A stretch of 64,000 nucleotides of DNA from Deltaproteobacteria bacterium (GCA_018401435.1 JAGYJW010000017.1:1-64000); one strand, 5' to 3'. Shown: positions 47,420-58,700, counted from the stretch's first letter. The notes: generated from the letters alone by a model not told the origin. A program made the numbers and translations.

Positions 47420-49387
47420 CTATCGCTCCAGCTTTTCGGCCGCGGCGAGCTTGAGCAGCTCGGGCACGAAGGGGTGGGAGGGCTTGAGCTTGTCGCAGTA
47501 GTAGGCGGCGTAGAGTTCAGCGAACCACTCGGCGGGGGCGCGGAACTGGTAGCCGTGGATGCCCTGGGTGCGGGCCGCGAGCAGGTAGCTGTTGAATCGA
47601 CCCTCATAGGCCTCTTGGTAGACCCGGTCACCGATCGCGTGGGTCTTGCTGCCCGCACCATCCCACCACAGGCGCCCCGACATCACTGCAGCGCACCAGG
47701 CGGTCACCTTCAAAGTCCGCGCGTTCCAGACCGTCAGCTCGACACCCTCGGGCTTGACCGCCGCTACAGTCGGCTTCTTGCGAGTGGAGAGCCACGACAG
47801 GATCCACGACTCGTCATAGCTGAAGTGTGCCGCCGCCACCTTGGCCACCGAAGCCGCCGACTCATTCTTCCACCCACCAAAGGCGGTGCCCCCCCCCTTG
47901 CCATCCATGAAGCCGCAGGCCGCGTCCACAGCGTGACCCACCTCGTGCAGGGTCGCCCAGTTGAAGTAGGGCACCTCGTCGTCGTTGGCGGGCTGGCAGT
48001 CCACTTCACGCCCGTCGGGGAAGAAGTCCAAGATGACATCGCCGTTCTTGTCGAAGGCCTTGCCTTCGTTGACCTCGCGGCCCTGGCGGCTGGACCCATC
48101 CTTGCCCGACCGACCGCAGTGCATATAGGCCGCCTTTGTGGTGGACCAGTAGGCGGCGCCGCCGGTGTCCTCCTCGAAATTGAGGATCTTGTCGAACATA
48201 TCGTTGCCCTTGACATGGCTCTCGGGCACCCGACCCAGCAGCTTGAAGAGCTTCTTGCTGGTCTTCTGGACCTCCTTGGCCTGGTCGGACTCCTCCCAGG
48301 TCTCGTCGTCCTTCTCGTATTTGCCGGCGAAGCCCTTGAGCTGCTTGAGCTCCACCCCGTAGACCTCCTTTACGGCGGCCTGCAGGATGTGGCCGTGGGA
48401 CTGGGCCTCGGGGTCCAGCTCGGCCACCAGCTGCTTGATGGCCTTGGTGCCGCCCGGCAGCTGGCCCAGGTCCCCCAGCACCTTGGCGTAGTGTTCGCGC
48501 TTGACCTGGTCGTCGGACTTCACGCCGGACGGGTCGTCGGGGGGGGGCACCGCCATCTCCATATGGGCACCCAGGACCAGCAGCTCGTCCACCGCCTGTT
48601 CCCAGGGGTCGCAGAAGCTCCGCGCATCTTCGAAGTTGCCGCTCTTGGCCGTGTTGAGCACCAGGGTCCGGGACTCGACGATCTTTTCTTTGAGCGTATC
48701 GAAGGGCTTGGGATCGAAGCGGGCGCGGACCACTGAGGCCACGGCGCTGCGGGCCTCGATGGGCTGCATGCGGCCGAGGTAGAGCTTGTGCTGCTTCAAG
48801 CCCAGTTCCAGGGCCTCCAGCGCGTCGCGCCAGGCGGGCAACAGCAGGGGCGCATCGCCGTAGAGCCCGGCCTGGGCCTTCTCTTCGGTCGGCATCTGCG
48901 CCTGGAAGACCGCGGACAGGCGGACCCCGAGGCCCGGCACATCCGCGGCGGACTTTGCCGCCACGATGCTGCGCTTGGGAATGTCGGCCAACAGCTCATT
49001 GTAGCCGTCGCGCTCCTTTTCGAAGCGCGCGCACTCATCGGTCACGGCCCTGGCCGCATCGACCGCGCCCTGAATGACGGGGGCCTGGTCTTCGCCGTCG
49101 TGCTTGCCCAGCCAGCGCCCGCCGGCGCTGGCGATCGCAGCCGACAAGCGCGCGGCGGTGGCGCGCTGGCCGTCGTCGGAGGGGTCAAAGGCGTCCGACA
49201 GGCCCGCCTGATCCCACTCCTTCAACAGGCCCACGATCTCGGAGAGGGTGGATCCTACCGTGCCCTTCTTCAGCTTGCTGAAGGCCAGCTTCAGGCCCTT
49301 GCGGCCCTTGTGCAGGTCCACAGATTCGGGAGCCGGCATCGATGCCACCAGCTCTCTCATGCGCTGGAGCCACTCTTCCTTCGTCAT
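47420..49387 (-). CDS. Large uncharacterised zincin metalloprotease, lethal-factor-like motifs
   Basis: NWATLHEVGHAVDAACGFMDGKGGG... and downstream GYQFRAPAEWFAELYAAYYCDKLKPSHP; about 430-aa N-terminal region of unknown function. Confidence 0.82.
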   Translation of the reverse strand: MTKEEWLQRMRELVASMPAPESVDLHKGRKGLKLAFSKLKKGTVGSTLSEIVGLLKEWDQAGLSDAFDPSDDGQRATAARLSAAIASAGGRWLGKHDGEDQAPVIQGAVDAARAVTDECARFEKERDGYNELLADIPKRSIVAAKSAADVPGLGVRLSAVFQAQMPTEEKAQAGLYGDAPLLLPAWRDALEALELGLKQHKLYLGRMQPIEARSAVASVVRARFDPKPFDTLKEKIVESRTLVLNTAKSGNFEDARSFCDPWEQAVDELLVLGAHMEMAVPPPDDPSGVKSDDQVKREHYAKVLGDLGQLPGGTKAIKQLVAELDPEAQSHGHILQAAVKEVYGVELKQLKGFAGKYEKDDETWEESDQAKEVQKTSKKLFKLLGRVPESHVKGNDMFDKILNFEEDTGGAAYWSTTKAAYMHCGRSGKDGSSRQGREVNEGKAFDKNGDVILDFFPDGREVDCQPANDDEVPYFNWATLHEVGHAVDAACGFMDGKGGGTAFGGWKNESAASVAKVAAAHFSYDESWILSWLSTRKKPTVAAVKPEGVELTVWNARTLKVTAWCAAVMSGRLWWDGAGSKTHAIGDRVYQEAYEGRFNSYLLAARTQGIHGYQFRAPAEWFAELYAAYYCDKLKPSHPFVPELLKLAAAEKLER

Positions 49388-49435
49388 CGGGGCACCTCGT
49401 GGGGTTGGCGTGGGCCCTCGCTAACAGGGTGGCGC

Positions 49436-50815
49436 TCAGCCCGCCGCAGGCGGACGGGGCCGGGGGGGATCCGTGTCGGCGATTCCGCGTCTCTGCCAGA
49501 TGAAGGCCATCAGCGTGCCCAACAGCAGCACCGACAGGGTGCCCGACACAATCAAGGACAGGCGCAGCGGTTCGGTGGCCAGGGCCCCCTGGAAGTCCAC
49601 CGCCGAGATGACATCGGCCATCACGCCGGCAAAGGTGACGAAGGTGAAGACCGTCATGATCACATTCATGCGGTCCTGGAAGAAGCCGCTCAACAGCTCG
49701 GCGAGCTGGGCAGAGCGGGCGCCCAGGAAGTCCAGCTTCTCCTTGACCCCAGCCAGCAGCCGCTCGGTCGCCCAGCTGTCGAAGATGCCCTGGTGCAGCG
49801 CCCGCTGGTTTGCGTCGTCCCATACATTGTCGGGCTGGCAGAGGTGACCGAGCACCGCTGCGCTCTGTTCGATGCGGCGCATCGCGCTCATCATGGCCCG
49901 CGCCTCGGCGGCGGTGACCGGGCCCGATCGGCCCAGCTTCTGGATCTCCTCGTAGAGGAAGTGATCCATGGCGGAGAGGGTGGCCCACCCATGGAAGGCA
50001 TGGGCCCACAACCAGCGCAGCCAGGCCTCTCCCGCGGGGTCGCTGATCAAGGCCACCTGCCCGTTCCAGCCTTCAAAGAGCCAGGGGACGCCCCGGGCGC
50101 CGGCCAGCCGGTTCACCGTCTCTGCGGGGTCCAGACCGGTGAGGGGCGCAAGCAGGCGGGGCAGATCTGCCTCGTCGAGGTGGAGCGCGGCCTCGCCCTC
50201 CGACGCGCTCCGCAACACAAAGGAGAAGACCACGGTCTTGCCCAGCCCGGGCGCCTGGCCGCCGCGACCCAGGATGCCCCACATATCGTGCAAGGCCCCC
50301 GTCTCGTCAATCGCCCGCAGAAAGGCGTCGTGAATCCGGTCCCAGTCCCGGGACACCCAGAGCGCGTCGGGCTGGGCCCGCAGCGCGTCGCAAGCGGCCA
50401 TGCCGGCGGCGAAGAGGTCCGGGATGGACTCCACCCCCGCGACCTCGAAGCGCAGACAGAGGTCGAGGCTGCCCCCCCCATGGTCGAAGTAAGTCAGCTC
50501 CTCCTGAACCGGGGCGCAGAGTCGGATTCCGGACAGGCCGGCCGCCTTCAGCGCAGCATCGACGGGGGTCTGGACGCGGCTGACCCCGCCCTCGGCGGCG
50601 TGCAGGCTCACCCCACCCTCGGCCAGGGTGCCCGGCAAGGGGGGGGCGTCGCGCAGGGTCCAGCTGCGTTCGGGCAGCTGCCGGCCCAGCGATCCCGCGA
50701 CCTGCTGCATCAGGGCGCGCCGTTGCCGAGGGGGCCGGTGTTCCAGGCAGAAGCCGAGGTTGAAGTGGAAGGACATCCAGAGTTCAATCTCGGAGCGCAC
50801 CCGGAATCCGGTCAT
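49436..50815 (-). CDS. Uncharacterised protein with two C-terminal TM helices (CorA-like topology)
   Basis: MTGFRVRSEIELWMSFHFNLGF...RMNVIMTVFTFVTFAGVMADVISAVDF...LSLIVSGTLSVLLLGTLMAFIWQRR. Confidence 0.78.
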   Translation of the reverse strand: MTGFRVRSEIELWMSFHFNLGFCLEHRPPRQRRALMQQVAGSLGRQLPERSWTLRDAPPLPGTLAEGGVSLHAAEGGVSRVQTPVDAALKAAGLSGIRLCAPVQEELTYFDHGGGSLDLCLRFEVAGVESIPDLFAAGMAACDALRAQPDALWVSRDWDRIHDAFLRAIDETGALHDMWGILGRGGQAPGLGKTVVFSFVLRSASEGEAALHLDEADLPRLLAPLTGLDPAETVNRLAGARGVPWLFEGWNGQVALISDPAGEAWLRWLWAHAFHGWATLSAMDHFLYEEIQKLGRSGPVTAAEARAMMSAMRRIEQSAAVLGHLCQPDNVWDDANQRALHQGIFDSWATERLLAGVKEKLDFLGARSAQLAELLSGFFQDRMNVIMTVFTFVTFAGVMADVISAVDFQGALATEPLRLSLIVSGTLSVLLLGTLMAFIWQRRGIADTDPPRPRPPAAG

Positions 50816-50949
50816 GGGCCACCTCGTGGCAACTTTCGCCCGGCCGTCTATCCTGGTCCTGCAGCGGCGAGCGGGCCGCGCAGGCCGGCGCCCGGTTAAG
50901 GGGGCGGCACCTCGCGCCGGCCCCTGGGCCCGCGCCACCGGAGACCCCC

Positions 50950-52623
<1,674 letters not shown>

Positions 52624-52624
52624 G

Positions 52625-53026
52625 ATGGCCGCACCCCACGTCCACCGCGTGCAGATCTACTACGAGGACACCGACCACTCGGGCCTCGTCTACCACGCCA
52701 ACTACCTGAAGTACTTCGAGCGGGCGCGCGAGCACCTGCTCGGAGTGGACGCGCTGGTGCGCCTCTTCGAAGAGGACGGCATCGGCTTCGTGGTCTATAG
52801 CGCCGCGCTCAAGTACCGCGAGGGCGCACGCCACGGCGACAGCATCGAGATCCGCAGCACGGTGAAGCCCGGCAGCGCCTACCGCGCGGTCTTCACCCAG
52901 GAGGCCTGGCGGCCCGGCGCCCCCCGCGCCCTGGTCACCGGCGAGATCGAGCTGTGCTGCGTGGACCGCGAGGGCAAGCTGGTGCGCCTGCCCGACAGCG
53001 TGATCGCGCAGATCGAAGCCGCCTGA
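52625..53026 (+). CDS. YbgC-type acyl-CoA thioesterase
   Basis: VQIYYEDTDHSGLVYHANYLKYFERAREHLL hot-dog signature. Confidence 0.92.
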   Translation: MAAPHVHRVQIYYEDTDHSGLVYHANYLKYFERAREHLLGVDALVRLFEEDGIGFVVYSAALKYREGARHGDSIEIRSTVKPGSAYRAVFTQEAWRPGAPRALVTGEIELCCVDREGKLVRLPDSVIAQIEAA

Positions 53027-53063
53027 GAGGGAAGGTTCAACCTGGACTCACGCGCTCACGCAT

Positions 53064-55031
53064 TCAAGGGCTCAGCGTGGCCGGGCCCGCGGGCAGGCCG
53101 TCCCCGTCCACGCTGATCTGCACCACCTGCGCCACCGGCAAGGCGGCGGGGTCCGGGGCGGTGGCGCTGGACCAGGGGGGCAGGGCCTGGTTGCTGGCCA
53201 CGCTGCCATCGCGGTTGACCAGCACCACGAAGACGCCCAGGGTCGCCCCCGCCGCGGGCAGGTTGGCCGGGTAGAGCTGCGACCAGGGCAGCCGCATCTC
53301 CAAGCCGCCTTCGGTGCGGCCGGTGTCCAAGGCGTCGCGCGCGGGCTCGCCCAAAGCCAGGTTGCCGTCGTCGAAATTCATCAGGGTGCTCTGCCACCAG
53401 AAGTTGGTGGGCGAGCCATGGGGCGGCCGGAACAGGCGCAGGCCAGCATGGGACACCCGAAAGTCGTAGCGCAGCTCGCTGCCCGCGATGGTGCCGGCTG
53501 CAGCGTCAAAGCCCAGGCCCGATAGGGTGGGAGCAAAGCCAAGGCTGGACATCAGGGCGTCGATCTCGGCGTCCAGATCATCCAGGTCGAGGTCGGCGCC
53601 GGCCCCGGTGCCCGCCCCAAGGTCCAGGTCCACGAAGACCAGCACGCTGTTGTCGTCATCATCAAAGGCGCCGTCGATGCCCACCCACAGGCCCTCGGCG
53701 TCGGCGTCCACCCGAAGGCCATCCAGCTGGTTGTAGCCGGCGCCAAAGTCGGTGGGCTGACTCTGGGTGGCCACGGCGGGGCCGATATCGTCCAGAAAGC
53801 CGTCCACCAGGCGCTCATCCGGTGGGGGCACGAAGGGCTCTCCCGTGATTGCAGCGCGCAGGGCCGCAAAGGTCCAGCGATGGTCCATGCGTTGGCCATT
53901 CAAGGGCTCAGCCGCGTTGCCCCAGCCCCACACACCCACATCGGAGTTGGTGTGGTCCAGCCAACGCCAGCGGCTATCGGCGGGAACGCCCACCTCACCC
54001 GTCTCTGCAACCCGCAAGCCGCCGCACTCGTGATCGGCGGTCACCACCACAGTGGCCTCTCTCTCGGGGGTGGCGGCGATGCGCTCCAGGGCACGCTGAA
54101 TCGCGGCATCCAGGGCCGCCGTCTCTGCATGAACCCGGGAGGTCAGGTTGAGGTGGCTGGCGTGGTCGATGCGGGCGCCTTCGAAGATCAGCACCATGCC
54201 TTCGGGATCGTCCTGCAGACGGTCAAAGGCATAGTCCACCAGCTCGACCTGGGTGGGCATGTCCACGACGGCGTCAAAGGCGAAGGGCATGACCCCCGGC
54301 GCGACCAGGCCCACCAGGGGGCGACCATCCGGGCTGAGGTCCTCGAGTTCCGGCCAGGAGAGCGCGATCTGGGTGGTCTCTGGGTCGAGGTCGTCGGCCA
54401 CCTGGGTCGCGCCGCCGCCGATGAGCAGGTCCGGCAAGGAGCTGCCCAGGGCCGCGGCGATGGCGTCGGTCTCGTAGCGGTCGTCGGCGTGCACCAGGAA
54501 GGCCGAGGGGGTCGCGCCGGTGACCAGATCGGTGGTGACCACGCCGATGGCCATGCCCCGCGCCGAGGCAAGATCCAGCAGGGTCACGACCTCGTCGCCG
54601 TCGCGGTCGATGCCGATGTCGCCATTCCAGGTGCGCTCGCCCGAGGCCAGGGTGGTCGCGGCCGCCGCGGAGTCGGTGTAGCCGGACAGGGAGGCGCTGC
54701 GCACCCGGCCCTGGACCGGCGCAGACCACAGGTTCAAGCCGGCCCGATCCCCCGTCGCATAGAGCCCGCCGCCGGCGACGTGCTCAAAGCCCATGCCATC
54801 GCCAATGAAGAGGATGATGATGGGCGGGGCATCCGGGCGGACCTCGCCCGTGTCCCAGCCGCCGCTGTCGCCATCGTCGGTGCCGTCGGTGCCGTCTGCA
54901 CCGTCTGCGCCCCCATCATCCCCGTCGGTGGGCTGGGGATCGTCGGTGGAAGCATCGGCCCCGCCAGCGGGGTGGACTGGATCGTCACCAGCGCAGGCGG
55001 CCAGAAGGAGCAAGGCGGGGAGAGCTTTCAT
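53064..55031 (-). CDS. Alkaline phosphatase (PhoA-like) lipoprotein with Asp/Gly-rich tether
   Basis: LLLAACAGDD lipobox; IILFIGDGMGFEHV; SGYTDSAAAATTLASGERTWNGDIGID; GARIDHASHLN; VVVTADHECGGL. Confidence 0.9.
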   Translation of the reverse strand: MKALPALLLLAACAGDDPVHPAGGADASTDDPQPTDGDDGGADGADGTDGTDDGDSGGWDTGEVRPDAPPIIILFIGDGMGFEHVAGGGLYATGDRAGLNLWSAPVQGRVRSASLSGYTDSAAAATTLASGERTWNGDIGIDRDGDEVVTLLDLASARGMAIGVVTTDLVTGATPSAFLVHADDRYETDAIAAALGSSLPDLLIGGGATQVADDLDPETTQIALSWPELEDLSPDGRPLVGLVAPGVMPFAFDAVVDMPTQVELVDYAFDRLQDDPEGMVLIFEGARIDHASHLNLTSRVHAETAALDAAIQRALERIAATPEREATVVVTADHECGGLRVAETGEVGVPADSRWRWLDHTNSDVGVWGWGNAAEPLNGQRMDHRWTFAALRAAITGEPFVPPPDERLVDGFLDDIGPAVATQSQPTDFGAGYNQLDGLRVDADAEGLWVGIDGAFDDDDNSVLVFVDLDLGAGTGAGADLDLDDLDAEIDALMSSLGFAPTLSGLGFDAAAGTIAGSELRYDFRVSHAGLRLFRPPHGSPTNFWWQSTLMNFDDGNLALGEPARDALDTGRTEGGLEMRLPWSQLYPANLPAAGATLGVFVVLVNRDGSVASNQALPPWSSATAPDPAALPVAQVVQISVDGDGLPAGPATLSP

Positions 55032-55123
55032 CTGGGCAGCGTAGCCGAATCGGGCGGCGGCTGCGCCCTGCTCGCCGCGCAGGGGGCCGACACGATATGG
55101 CGCTGAGCCACCCGGAGCGACGC

Positions 55124-55833
55124 ATGACGAGAAGCCCCGCCGCCGCCCTGCTGCTCCTGGCCTGCGGGGGCGATGACGCCATCGGCGCCCGCGAAGCCGA
55201 CACCACCACCCGCGCCTTGCAGGCCATCCAGCTTGCCGCCCTGGGCGCCGAGATCGCCGCGCCCGCCCGCCTCGACCCGCCCGCGGGCGCCACCACCTGC
55301 CCCACCGTCAGCTCGGTGGGCGGCTACACCACCAGCCAGTGGGGGCCTGCCTGCCCGAGCGCGGCTGGGTGCGAGCCCCCATGGATGGGCAGCTTCGGTT
55401 GGACCTTCGTGCAGACACGGCCAGCACCGACATCGACGGGCTGGGGGTGGGCGTCGCCACGGCCGACGGCGACCTGGACACCGACCTGGCGGCAGGCGGG
55501 GCGATCGCCTTCGTTCTCGACCTGGAGGGCGCCGCCGATGTCCTGGGTGGCCGGGCCGAAGTCTCGGCCAGCCTGTCCGACGGACTGGTGCTGGATGGCA
55601 CCGTTACATTGGACCTGGGGGGGCAGTCCTTGGAGGTCCTGTTGACGGGGGTGCAGGTGCCCAACGCATCGGGCTGCTTCGTGCCCACCGGCGGCTCTGT
55701 TGACCTGGAGCAGGGCCTGACGGATGTCAACGTGGTCTTTGGCAACGACGGCCTGGGCCAGGTCAGCACCTCGCTCGGGGATAGCGGCGCACTGGACCTC
55801 TGCGGCCTCGACTCCAACCTTTTCGGGGGCTGA
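55124..55833 (+). CDS. Uncharacterised lipoprotein, frame broken at G-run 55341-55345
   Basis: MTRSPAAALLLLACGGDDAIGAREAD...SVGGYTTSQWG | ACLPERGWVRAPMDGQLRLDLRADTASTDIDGLG...GLDSNLFGG*. One extra G restores SQWGACLPERGWV. Confidence 0.72.
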
Positions 55834-55837
55834 GAAG

Positions 55838-56728
55838 ATGCGTCCGGTCGCCTACCTGACCTCGGCCGACATGATGCCCGGCGCCCCCGACGCGCGGGCC
55901 GACCTCTTTGAGTTGGAGGCCATGTTGGCGGTGATGGTGCCGGCCTGCCGGGACCGCGCCATCGATCTGCGCCTGCGCCTGTGGGACGATCCCGCCCTGC
56001 TGGACGAGGACTTCGCGGCCATCGTGATCGGCACGCCTTGGGACTACACCGATCGGGCGGCGGAGTTCCTGGACCGCATGCAGGCCCTGGACCGGCGCTG
56101 CCCGGTCTTCAATCCGCCGGCAGCGCTGCGCTGGAATGCCGACAAGTCCTATCTTATAGAGCTGGCTGCCCGCGGGCTGTCCTCGGTTCCGACGGTGGCC
56201 ATCCAAGCACCCACGGCCGAGGCCATCGACGCCGCCCGCCAGGAGCTGGGCGCCGACGAGATCGTGGTCAAGGCCCAGGTGGGCGCCTGCGCGGTGCGCC
56301 AGGTGCGGCTGCGCCCCGGCGACCCCCTGCCTGACCCCCGGCTGCTGCCCGAAGGTGCTGCCCTGGTGCAGCCCTTCTTGCCCGCCATCCTGGACGAGGG
56401 GGAGCTATCCTTCATCTTCTGCGGGGGTCGGCTCTCCCATGCCCTGCAGAAACGGCCGGCAGAAGCCGACTACCGCGTGCAATCCATCTATGGCGGTCGC
56501 GAGCAGGCCATCGACGCCAGCCCCCAGGATGTGGCCCTCGCCCGCAGCATCGTGGAGGCCGTGCCCTGGGAGCTGCTCCATGCACGGGTGGACCTGGTGC
56601 GCAGACCCGATGGGGCGCTTGCCCTCATGGAGCTCGAGATCATCGAACCCTACCTCTATCCCGACCAGGGGCCCGGCCTGGGTGAGGCCTTCGCCGCCGC
56701 CCTCGACGCCCGGCTGGGCCGCCCATGA
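55838..56728 (+). CDS. ATP-grasp-fold protein
   Basis: AIVIGTPWDYTDRAAEFLDRMQALDRRCPVFNPPAALRWNADKSYLIELAARGLSSVPTVAI...ALMELEIIEPYLYPDQGPG. Confidence 0.83.
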   Translation: MRPVAYLTSADMMPGAPDARADLFELEAMLAVMVPACRDRAIDLRLRLWDDPALLDEDFAAIVIGTPWDYTDRAAEFLDRMQALDRRCPVFNPPAALRWNADKSYLIELAARGLSSVPTVAIQAPTAEAIDAARQELGADEIVVKAQVGACAVRQVRLRPGDPLPDPRLLPEGAALVQPFLPAILDEGELSFIFCGGRLSHALQKRPAEADYRVQSIYGGREQAIDASPQDVALARSIVEAVPWELLHARVDLVRRPDGALALMELEIIEPYLYPDQGPGLGEAFAAALDARLGRP

Positions 56729-57774
56729 CCGCGCCCGCCCTGCTTCGGCCCACGCCCCTCGGCAGCGCCGCCGCTCCGCCCATTCCTGCCGGCCAGACCC
56801 TGCCCCGCATCCTCAGCCGCCTGCAGGCGGGCGAGCGGCTGCTGCTGTCGGAGACCTGGCAGCATGGGCAGCAGCTCCTCGAGGCCCTGGACGCCCGCCT
56901 GGACCTGCCGGGCCATGGCGCCAGCTTCGCCGAGCGGCAGCGGGGACAGGCCATCTGGGCCGAGACCTCCAGCCGGCTGCTGGTGCCCATCCGCAACCAC
57001 AAGGTGGGCGTACCCGGCGCGCCTTATATTGGCTTCCTCGCCGAACTCTACCCGGAGGCCCCCGACTTTGCGCTTCCAATGGTGGAGCTGCTCGACCTGC
57101 ACAAGGCCTGGCAGCACTACCACAACGGCACGCCGCTGGCGGTGCTCGGCCGCCGGCTTCACCCCTTCTACGGCACCTATGCGCCCACGCGGGTGAGCCA
57201 CCTCGAACTCTTCGGCACCTGGCTCAGCCAATATGGCGGCGGCCGGGTGGAGGCGGTGGATGTGGGCACCGGCTGCGGTGTGCTGGCGATTATGTTGGCA
57301 AAGGCGGGCTTTGGGCGGGTCCGCGCCACCGATACCAACCCCAACGCCATCGAGAGCCTGCGCCGCGAGCTGGAGCGCTTCCCGGCCCGGCCGCCCATCC
57401 TGCCGCAGGTCGCCGACCTGCTGGGCGACAACCCCACGCTGGCCGACCTCATCGTCTTCAACCCGCCCTGGATCAAGGGCGCGGTGAAGAGCCCCCTGGA
57501 CCAGGCCCTGCTCTTTGAAGATGGCTTCTTCGAGCGCTTCTTTGACCAGGCCGCGGGCCGCCTGCGCCCCCAGGGCCGGGTGGTGCTCATCTTCTCCAAT
57601 GTCCTCCAGCTGCTGCTTCCCGACGAGCCCAACCCCATCGAGGCCGAGCTGGCCCAGGGACGCTTCCGCCTGGTGCAGAAGCTCAGCCGCAAAGTGAAGC
57701 CCCCCGCCGGGCGGCCGGGCCCGCCCCGCCGAACCAAGGAGCGGGTGGAGGTCTGGGAGCTGGCCCTGGCCTGA
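56725..57774 (+). CDS. SAM-dependent methyltransferase (NPPW motif)
   Basis: AVDVGTGCGVLAIMLAKAGFGRVRATDTNPNAIESLRRELERF...LIVFNPPWIKG; ATG overlaps the preceding stop (ATGA). Confidence 0.87.
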   Translation: MTAPALLRPTPLGSAAAPPIPAGQTLPRILSRLQAGERLLLSETWQHGQQLLEALDARLDLPGHGASFAERQRGQAIWAETSSRLLVPIRNHKVGVPGAPYIGFLAELYPEAPDFALPMVELLDLHKAWQHYHNGTPLAVLGRRLHPFYGTYAPTRVSHLELFGTWLSQYGGGRVEAVDVGTGCGVLAIMLAKAGFGRVRATDTNPNAIESLRRELERFPARPPILPQVADLLGDNPTLADLIVFNPPWIKGAVKSPLDQALLFEDGFFERFFDQAAGRLRPQGRVVLIFSNVLQLLLPDEPNPIEAELAQGRFRLVQKLSRKVKPPAGRPGPPRRTKERVEVWELALA

Positions 57775-57784
57775 GCGCCGTGCC

Positions 57785-58498
57785 CTATTCAAGGGGCGGC
57801 AACAGATCCGTCAGGGCGTGGATGTCATCCAATACAAGATCAGCGTGATCTTGCAGGTCCTGGCGGGTGCCTGGACCCGTCAACACGGCGATGCGCAGGC
57901 CCGCACCGGCGGCGTGGGCCATGTGCAGATCGTGCAGGCTGTCGCCCACCACGGCCACCTGGGCCGGCGACAGCCCGGTGGCGGCACAGAAGGCCTGCAC
58001 CATGCCCGGGCCGGGCTTGCTGCCATGACCGCTGTCCCAACCGCAGACAAAGTCGAAGTGCCCCGCGACCTCGAAGCGGTGCAGGGCCATCCAGGCGCTG
58101 GCCTCGTTGTCGCTGGTGGCCAGACCCAAGCGGTAGCCCCGCGCCTTCAGGGCGCCCAGGATGGCGGGCAGATCGCCCACGGGCGCCATGCTCAACGCGC
58201 CGGCCTCGGTGAAGACCCGGTCGATCAGCGCGGTGAGGGGGCCCAAGGACTGTTCTGGCAGCAGGGGCAGCCAGGCCCGGGCCACATCCTCAGCCGTGCC
58301 CGCCACCAGGGGCGATCCGGGCAAGAGGCGGTCGCTGTCGGGATCGTGGCCGCCCAGGCGCATCAGCTCCCGGGCCAGCGGCCCGTCGCCCCCGGCCGCA
58401 ACCTCGGCAACCTGCCGGTTGATGGGCTTCCAGGTGGCCTCGAAGTCGAGGAGGGTGCCGTCCTTGTCCAGGAGCAGGCCGCGGATGGGGGTGGCCAC
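57785..58498 (-). CDS. HAD-family hydrolase (phosphoglycolate phosphatase-like; GTG start)
   Basis: IRGLLLDKDGTLLDFEATW...YRLGLATSDNEASA...VAVVGDSLHDLHMAHAAGA. Confidence 0.92.
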   Translation of the reverse strand: MATPIRGLLLDKDGTLLDFEATWKPINRQVAEVAAGGDGPLARELMRLGGHDPDSDRLLPGSPLVAGTAEDVARAWLPLLPEQSLGPLTALIDRVFTEAGALSMAPVGDLPAILGALKARGYRLGLATSDNEASAWMALHRFEVAGHFDFVCGWDSGHGSKPGPGMVQAFCAATGLSPAQVAVVGDSLHDLHMAHAAGAGLRIAVLTGPGTRQDLQDHADLVLDDIHALTDLLPPLE

Positions 58499-58700
58499 TC
58501 AGGCGCCCGGGCTGGGGGGAGTCAGCAGGCGCGACATCGCGCCCGCAGGGTCGCTGCATACCGCGATGGGGCCAACGGGGGTATCAAAGGGCCCAAGGTG
58601 CACCTCTCCCCCCCCTCGCACGCCGTCTCTGCAGAAATAGCAACCGCCGACACCGGAGAGCAGGGGGGCCGAGCGGGCAAAGGGGCGCGTTTGGGAGGGG
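58499..58700 (-). CDS. Possible small Cys-containing protein directly upstream of the HAD gene
   Basis: Frame reads LSGVGGCYFCRDGVRGGGEVHLGPFDTPVGPIAVCSDPAGAMSRLLTPPSPGA*; start not identified. Confidence 0.3.

Noticed and set aside
46814-50899. Two 640-703-aa plus-strand ORFs (46814-48736, 48788-50899)
   Set aside because: Antisense to the CpXC-zincin-TM operon; Leu/Gly/His-rich shadow composition.
53062-53914. A roughly 16-bp match cattcaagggctcagc at about 53062 and 53897
   Set aside because: A single exact 16-mer pair in a 64-kb window is expected by chance and lies within one coding gene.
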